NCBI GenBank assembly: GCA_002309855.1
Contig: DBYD01000002.1
Coordinates: forward strand, 1 to 17,481
DNA length: 17,481 nt
Source: Bacteroidales bacterium UBA1195
GTDB lineage: Bacteria; Bacteroidota; Bacteroidia; Bacteroidales; WCHB1-69
Direction of reading: 5' to 3'
Within the stretch, counting starts at the first letter, position 1. The number at the start of each line of letters is the position of its first letter. Of the stretch, positions 13,411-17,481 are shown piece after piece. The notes beneath the pieces were generated by a model. The model searched no databases, had not been told where the DNA came from, and worked only from the letters and a program-made list of their open reading frames with translations. Made by a program: the position numbers and the translations under genes.

Positions 13411-16392
13411 ATGGGACACCTTCGTATTGTTGCCGCCCTTCTGCTGCTGCCGTTGGTGGCGGCGGCACACACACCCTCCCTGTCCGTTGCGACTGAAGCG
13501 GGCGGGGGATGGGCCGATTCCGTGCTGCACACACTGACATTGGAGCAGAAAATCGCGCAGCTTATCATGGTGCGCGTACATTCCAATAAGAATAGGGCCT
13601 ATAACGATACGGCAGTGGCCCAAATGGGGCGTTACCAGTGGGGCGGGGTATGCTTTTTCCAGGCCTATCCGGTATGTCAGGCCATTCTCACCAACCGTCT
13701 GCAGGCGGCCAGCCATGTTCCGGTCATGGTTGCCATAGACGGGGAGTGGGGCTTGGGCATGCGTCTTGACAGCATCCTGCTCTATCCGCGACAGATGGCG
13801 TTAGGTGCCTCACGCGATACGGATGCGATTTATGAGATGGGGCGGCAAATGGCGCTGCAGTGCCACCGTATAGGGGTGCATTGCAATTTCGCCCCTGACG
13901 TGGACATCAACAACAATCCCCGCAACCCGGTCATAAACAGCCGTTCGTTCGGCAGCGACCCATATTGGGTCTCACGTTGTGGCATCGCGTATATGCGCGG
14001 CATGCAGGAGAACGGGCTGCTTACAACAGCCAAGCATTTCCCAGGCCATGGGGATACTGAGACCGATTCCCATGCGTCAACTCCAACCATCACCCATTCG
14101 CGGCACCATCTGCAAAAGATGGAACTGCTCTCTTTCAGGGAGCTGATACGCGCCGGCGTGGACGGCATCATGGTAGGCCACCTGCGTGTTCCGGCTCTGG
14201 ATCCGGAACGCATCGCCACGGTCTCTTCAAAAATAATGCATGACCTGCTGCGTGACGAACTCGGTTTTAGGGGCCTGATTTGCACTGATGCATTGGAGAT
14301 GAAGGGTATAAGCACGTTATATCCTGCTGGGGAGATGGAGGTTCAGGTGCTGCTGGCCGGTGCCGACCTGCTGCTGCTGCCGTCGGATCCGGTGCTTGCA
14401 CTGCAGAAAATAAAGGAGGCGGTGGAATCTGGCGTGCTGCCTGTTGAGTTGATTGACGAACATTGCCTGAACGTGTTGAAGGCAAAGGAGAAATATGTGC
14501 TGCCATACGCGGGAAGGGTGGAGCCGAGAGGACTTGTGAACGACATCAACAGTCCGGAGGCGAAGGCTGTCTCCCGCCGGCTGACGGAGTCATCCCTGAC
14601 ATTGCTGCGCAACAGGCACCATACGGTTCCCATTCAGGAGGGGATAAAGCGTGTCGCGCATCTGCGGATTGGTGCTTCAGGTCAGCAGGTGCTTGATACC
14701 TTTTTTCGTAACCGTTATGGTACCAATACTTTCCGCATAGTTCCGAAGCAGGCGGCTGACACCAATCTGCTCCGTCCTTTCTTCCGGGAGGCCGACAGCG
14801 CCGAACTGCTTGTTGTGACTCTTGCCTGTCTTTCCCAATATCCTGAAAAGAATAATTACGGTATGGTGCCCCAAGTTGTGCGGCTTTTGGACACGCTTTC
14901 GCATCACCGGCGGGTGCTGCTGGTGGTCATGGGCAATCCATATGCGCTTAATGCGCTGCCTTCGGCACACCACATGACAGCAGTGCTGCTTGCATATCAT
15001 CCGACTGTTCAGGCAGAGCAGGCGGTGGCTGATGTGCTGGCACACCGTCTGCCTGTACAGGGCCGTCTGCCTGTGCAGCTTGATGCCTTTGACGAAGGGG
15101 ATGGGGTGCAGATTGTGATGGCGCCGATGCTCCGTCCGGCATCCGGCGACACCAAGTTACGGCTGGACCGGATTGACACGCTTGTGCGGCGCGGTCTGGA
15201 GGCCGGAGCCTACCCGGGTTGTCAGGTGCTGGTCGCGAAAAATGGGGACATCCTCTATGAGAAGGCTTTCGGCACCTATTCCTACGATGACAGCCGCCCG
15301 GTCACAATGGAGACCGTATACGATTTGGCTTCCGTTACCAAGTGCATGGCCACCACGCTGGCAATCATGAAACTGTACGACATGGGGAAAATCCGGCTGG
15401 ATGCCCCGTTGTCCGAATACCTGCCTTATCTTGCAGGCAGCAACAAGGCGAAGCTGAAAGTTGCCGAGGTTATGACCCACACTGCCGGCCTGCGCGACTG
15501 GATACCGTTCTACCAGCGATGGGGCATAGAGATATACCGTCCGGACTCCTCCGGGGAATATTCTGTGCCTGTATGCAGGGGTATGTACATGCGGGCGGAT
15601 TACAGGGATTCAATCCGGAAAGGGATTGCGGATTCCCCTTTGGCTAAGGAGAAAAAATACAAGTACAGCGATTTGGGATTCTATTTGCTTGCAGATGCGG
15701 TGCGGATGATTTCCGGTCTGCCGCTTGACAGTTTCATGCAGCAGCAGTTTTACGGTCCGATGGGGCTGCAGGCCACCTGTTTCAACCCATGGTGCAATCT
15801 GCCGCTGTCACGGGTTGCGCCTACCGAGAACGATGTGAAGTTCCGGCAGCAGCTGGTGCACGGGTATGTGCATGACCAGGGTGCCGCCATGATGGGCGGA
15901 GTATGCGGCCATGCCGGGCTTTTTTCCACGGCGGGTGAAATCGCACAGCTGCTCCAGATGCTGCTCAACGGCGGCGTGTACCGTGGCGTGACCTATTTCA
16001 GCCCGCAGACTGTAAAGCTGTTTACCAGTTATTATGCTCCCAATGTTTGCCGTCGCGGATTGGGTTTTGACAAGCCATCGCTCAGCGGCCCCTCCCCATG
16101 CGGAAGGCTCGCCTCCCCGGAGAGTTTCGGACACAGCGGCTTCACCGGCACCTTTTTCTGGGTGGATCCGAAATATGGTCTGGTGTATGTGTTCCTTTCA
16201 AACCGCGTGTGTCCCGACGCGTCAAATACCAAACTCTCCTCAATGAATATTCGGACCGATATACAAGACTATGTGTGCCAGGCTATTGGAAAGGCAATGG
16301 AAAAAGATTCCACGGAAGCGGGAAAAGATAACGAAAAAAGTGCTACTTTTGCAGCTCCTAATAGGTCGCGGCACAGCCGCCGCACACATTAG
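13411..16392 (+). CDS. Glycoside hydrolase family 3 (beta-N-acetylhexosaminidase type) fused to a beta-lactamase-fold serine hydrolase
   Basis: The 993-residue product starts MGHLRIVAALLLLPLVAAAH, a signal peptide, so it is periplasmic or outer-membrane. Residues 35-370 are a NagZ-type GH3 domain: the loop KHFPGHGDTETDSH (208-221) supplies the Asp/His acid-base pair and Asp293 in CTDALEMKG is the nucleophile. Residues 390-570 resemble the GH3 C-terminal alpha/beta domain. Residues 585-960 are a class C beta-lactamase/DD-peptidase fold with S641-V-T-K644, a Y752-S-D754 in place of YxN, and H908-S-G910. The fusion is known in Bacteroidetes. The likely role is peptidoglycan or amino-sugar turnover, one half cutting glycans and the other acting on peptides or esters; the substrate is inferred. 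The last 30 residues are charged, and their DNA holds a tRNA promoter. It is in an operon with the T9SS protein. Confidence 0.92.
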   Translation: MGHLRIVAALLLLPLVAAAHTPSLSVATEAGGGWADSVLHTLTLEQKIAQLIMVRVHSNKNRAYNDTAVAQMGRYQWGGVCFFQAYPVCQAILTNRLQAASHVPVMVAIDGEWGLGMRLDSILLYPRQMALGASRDTDAIYEMGRQMALQCHRIGVHCNFAPDVDINNNPRNPVINSRSFGSDPYWVSRCGIAYMRGMQENGLLTTAKHFPGHGDTETDSHASTPTITHSRHHLQKMELLSFRELIRAGVDGIMVGHLRVPALDPERIATVSSKIMHDLLRDELGFRGLICTDALEMKGISTLYPAGEMEVQVLLAGADLLLLPSDPVLALQKIKEAVESGVLPVELIDEHCLNVLKAKEKYVLPYAGRVEPRGLVNDINSPEAKAVSRRLTESSLTLLRNRHHTVPIQEGIKRVAHLRIGASGQQVLDTFFRNRYGTNTFRIVPKQAADTNLLRPFFREADSAELLVVTLACLSQYPEKNNYGMVPQVVRLLDTLSHHRRVLLVVMGNPYALNALPSAHHMTAVLLAYHPTVQAEQAVADVLAHRLPVQGRLPVQLDAFDEGDGVQIVMAPMLRPASGDTKLRLDRIDTLVRRGLEAGAYPGCQVLVAKNGDILYEKAFGTYSYDDSRPVTMETVYDLASVTKCMATTLAIMKLYDMGKIRLDAPLSEYLPYLAGSNKAKLKVAEVMTHTAGLRDWIPFYQRWGIEIYRPDSSGEYSVPVCRGMYMRADYRDSIRKGIADSPLAKEKKYKYSDLGFYLLADAVRMISGLPLDSFMQQQFYGPMGLQATCFNPWCNLPLSRVAPTENDVKFRQQLVHGYVHDQGAAMMGGVCGHAGLFSTAGEIAQLLQMLLNGGVYRGVTYFSPQTVKLFTSYYAPNVCRRGLGFDKPSLSGPSPCGRLASPESFGHSGFTGTFFWVDPKYGLVYVFLSNRVCPDASNTKLSSMNIRTDIQDYVCQAIGKAMEKDSTEAGKDNEKSATFAAPNRSRHSRRTH
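16344..16351 (+). promoter_or_regulatory. Bacteroidetes -7 element (TACTTTTG) for tRNA-Arg, inside the upstream coding region
   Basis: TACTTTTG is an exact consensus match 46 bases before tRNA-Arg, in the last 50 bases of the GH3/beta-lactamase gene, where it encodes part of SATFAAP. The overlap means this C-terminal tail is constrained by promoter function or is a late extension of the gene. Confidence 0.6.
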
Positions 16393-16396
16393 CGAT

Positions 16397-16468
16397 GCCC
16401 TCATAGTTCAACGGATAGAACGGAAGTTTCCTAAACTTTAAATCTAGGTTCGATTCCTAGTGGGGGTA
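16397..16468 (+). tRNA. tRNA-Arg (anticodon CCT)
   Basis: A 72-nt cloverleaf is present. The acceptor stem is GCCCTCA/TGGGGGT, the D stem GTTC/GAAC and the anticodon stem GAAGT/ACTTT. The loop TTCCTAA gives anticodon CCT, and the T stem CTAGG/CCTAG has loop TTCGATT. The discriminator is A and CCA is not encoded. It begins four bases after the stop codon of the GH3 fusion gene and is followed by its own terminator. Confidence 0.93.
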
Positions 16469-16477
16469 CAAGGATGC

Positions 16478-16510
16478 AAAGAGGGTGTCTAAAAGGCACC
16501 CTCTTTTTTT
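16478..16510 (+). terminator. Intrinsic terminator of tRNA-Arg
   Basis: AAAGAGGGTGTC (16478-16489) pairs with GGCACCCTCTTT (16495-16506) through one G-T pair, with a five-base loop. The right arm ends in a run of seven T. It lies nine bases after the tRNA. Confidence 0.9.
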
Positions 16511-16545
16511 CAAAGCATATAGGCCTTCCGTGTTAGGATTTTGAG

Positions 16546-16553
16546 TATTTTTG
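16546..16553 (+). promoter_or_regulatory. Bacteroidetes -7 promoter element (TATTTTTG) for the nuclease-like gene
   Basis: TATTTTTG matches TAnnTTTG and lies 60 bases before ATG 16614, after the tRNA terminator, so the gene has its own promoter. A clear -33 TTG is not seen. Confidence 0.5.
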
Positions 16554-16613
16554 CAAAATAAACTTTAATTTTTAATTTTGAGCTGACGAGCCGACAGGAT
16601 AAAACAGGTGATT

Positions 16614-17204
16614 ATGGAGATGGCAGATAAGGATTATTCTCTTTTCATGCAAGATAATTCAGAAAGCGATTATGGCAAGGAGGCCATTCTTGACTACCAG
16701 TTGTCGTGGATAATGCGCGTTGCCGCAAGCAAGGAGATTCAGGAAAAGAATAACGTTCTTTTTGAACGCTGCAAAAAAGTTCTGCTCAAGTTTATTGGAA
16801 AGAGTGGATGCGACAATGTTGAGATTGTAAGCGTTGAGGTATGGAAACAATGGCAACGTATAGATGTGACAGCACATGTTGTGGTCAAATGTGATGGCAA
16901 AGAGGAGAAACACCTTGTAGTGATAGAGGACAAAGCATACACTAAGATTCACGATGACCAGCTCAACCGTTACGAAGAGACGATTAACGAGACATACGAC
17001 AAAGACAATCGGTTTAAAGATTTTAAAAAGCATTTCTGGGTTATCACATTCTTTGAAAAAGAGGAAGCAGAATATGGCATTTTAAATGCCGATTGCAAAA
17101 ATGCAAATTGGGGATTGCTCACTTTTTATGAGGTAATCGACTTTGATTATACACTAACCGGCAGCGACCTGTTCGATGAGTTTTGGGTGAAGGATTGGAA
17201 TTGA
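16614..17204 (+). CDS. PD-(D/E)XK nuclease superfamily protein
   Basis: From the ATG at 16614 the product has 196 residues. Its core matches the PD-(D/E)XK fold: Glu23 in an N-terminal helix (GKEAILDYQLSWIMR), Asp84 in RIDVTAHVV, Glu105-Asp-Lys107 in LVVIEDKAY, and a QxxxY motif Q116-Y120 (DQLNRYEE), typical of the RecB-like branch. It is close to the small PD-(D/E)XK proteins common in Bacteroidetes, whose role is mostly unknown; defence, repair or mobile-element origins are all possible. GTG 16608 and ATG 16620 are alternative starts. By eye the gene is AT-richer than its left neighbours and stands alone between a tRNA-Arg terminator and a small exported protein gene. That suits acquired DNA but does not prove it. 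Confidence 0.85.
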   Translation: MEMADKDYSLFMQDNSESDYGKEAILDYQLSWIMRVAASKEIQEKNNVLFERCKKVLLKFIGKSGCDNVEIVSVEVWKQWQRIDVTAHVVVKCDGKEEKHLVVIEDKAYTKIHDDQLNRYEETINETYDKDNRFKDFKKHFWVITFFEKEEAEYGILNADCKNANWGLLTFYEVIDFDYTLTGSDLFDEFWVKDWN

Positions 17205-17221
17205 AAAAAAAAACTTTTGAG

Positions 17222-17470
17222 ATGTCCATAAATACAAAGAAAAAATCTCATGGTTTTCATCTGCCACTATTGCTGTTCCTGCTCTTCGCTTTCGCAACTT
17301 TCCCAGTCTATTCCCAACAGGATCTGAAAACCATTCGTAAAGATAACAAGGCTGATAAGGAGCGCTTGGAAAAATTTGCCGACAAAAACGCTCAGGAAAT
17401 TAAGCAGGAAGAGGAATTATTAAAACAGCAAGCTGTAGATTCAAACAAAAAAATAATGAGTCCCCTTTAA
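17222..17470 (+). CDS. Small exported helical protein of unknown function
   Basis: ATG 17222 gives 82 residues: a signal peptide or membrane segment (LPLLLFLLFAFATFPVYSQ, about 14-32), then a highly charged helix rich in Lys, Glu and Asp (KTIRKDNKADKERLEKFADK) that may form a coiled coil, and a stop TAA at 17468. It starts 17 bp after the nuclease-like gene. AACTTTTG at 17211-17218 resembles a -7 element with its first base changed. An A-run at 17449-17455 lies shortly before the end, so a frameshift that cut a longer protein cannot be ruled out. I do not recognise a family. The frame is also open from 17183, but that would overlap the nuclease gene and hide the signal peptide. Confidence 0.65.
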   Translation: MSINTKKKSHGFHLPLLLFLLFAFATFPVYSQQDLKTIRKDNKADKERLEKFADKNAQEIKQEEELLKQQAVDSNKKIMSPL

Positions 17471-17481
17471 AAAACACCCTT

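Overview
The window looks like chromosomal DNA of a member of the Bacteroidetes, most likely order Bacteroidales. Several genes and tRNAs are preceded by the Bacteroidetes -7 element TAnnTTTG, and one secreted protein ends in a type IX secretion (T9SS) sorting domain. Many of the envelope proteins also read like typical Bacteroidetes families. Most of the window is ordinary chromosome with a large share of envelope genes. No phage, plasmid, insertion sequence or CRISPR array is visible.

Layout, left to right. Positions 1-200 hold a decayed or frameshifted gene end on the + strand. A PAP2 phosphatase (201-860, -) follows. Next comes a possible 44-residue secreted peptide (1060-1194, +) whose leader carries a perfect 20-bp tandem repeat touching its -7 element. 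An unrecognised 350-residue exported protein (1229-2281, -) is followed by a 70-residue antitoxin-like gene with a 27-codon reading frame overlapping its stop (2304-2599, -). A minus-strand operon runs from 6159 to 2728: a membrane-anchored predicted barrel protein, then a large exported helical-repeat protein that is split in two reading frames by an apparent single-base deletion near 4568.

From 6481 a plus-strand pair encodes a small conserved exported protein and a CtpA-like S41 protease. Two identical tRNA-Asn genes and a strong hairpin follow; the hairpin probably also terminates the opposing SDR-obg operon (10757-8935, -). From 10933 a plus-strand pair encodes a T9SS cargo protein and a glycoside hydrolase family 3/beta-lactamase-fold fusion. 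The fusion's 3' end contains the probable promoter of a tRNA-Arg(CCT) gene with its own terminator. The right end looks AT-richer by eye and holds an orphan PD-(D/E)XK nuclease-like protein and a small exported helical protein.

The common theme is cell-envelope work: lipid phosphate metabolism (PAP2), periplasmic proteolysis (S41), probable peptidoglycan or amino-sugar turnover (GH3/beta-lactamase) and surface display (T9SS). The observations most worth following are the frameshift in the helical-repeat gene, the small secreted peptide with its repeated leader, the overlapping 70/27-residue gene pair, and the nuclease next to tRNA-Arg.
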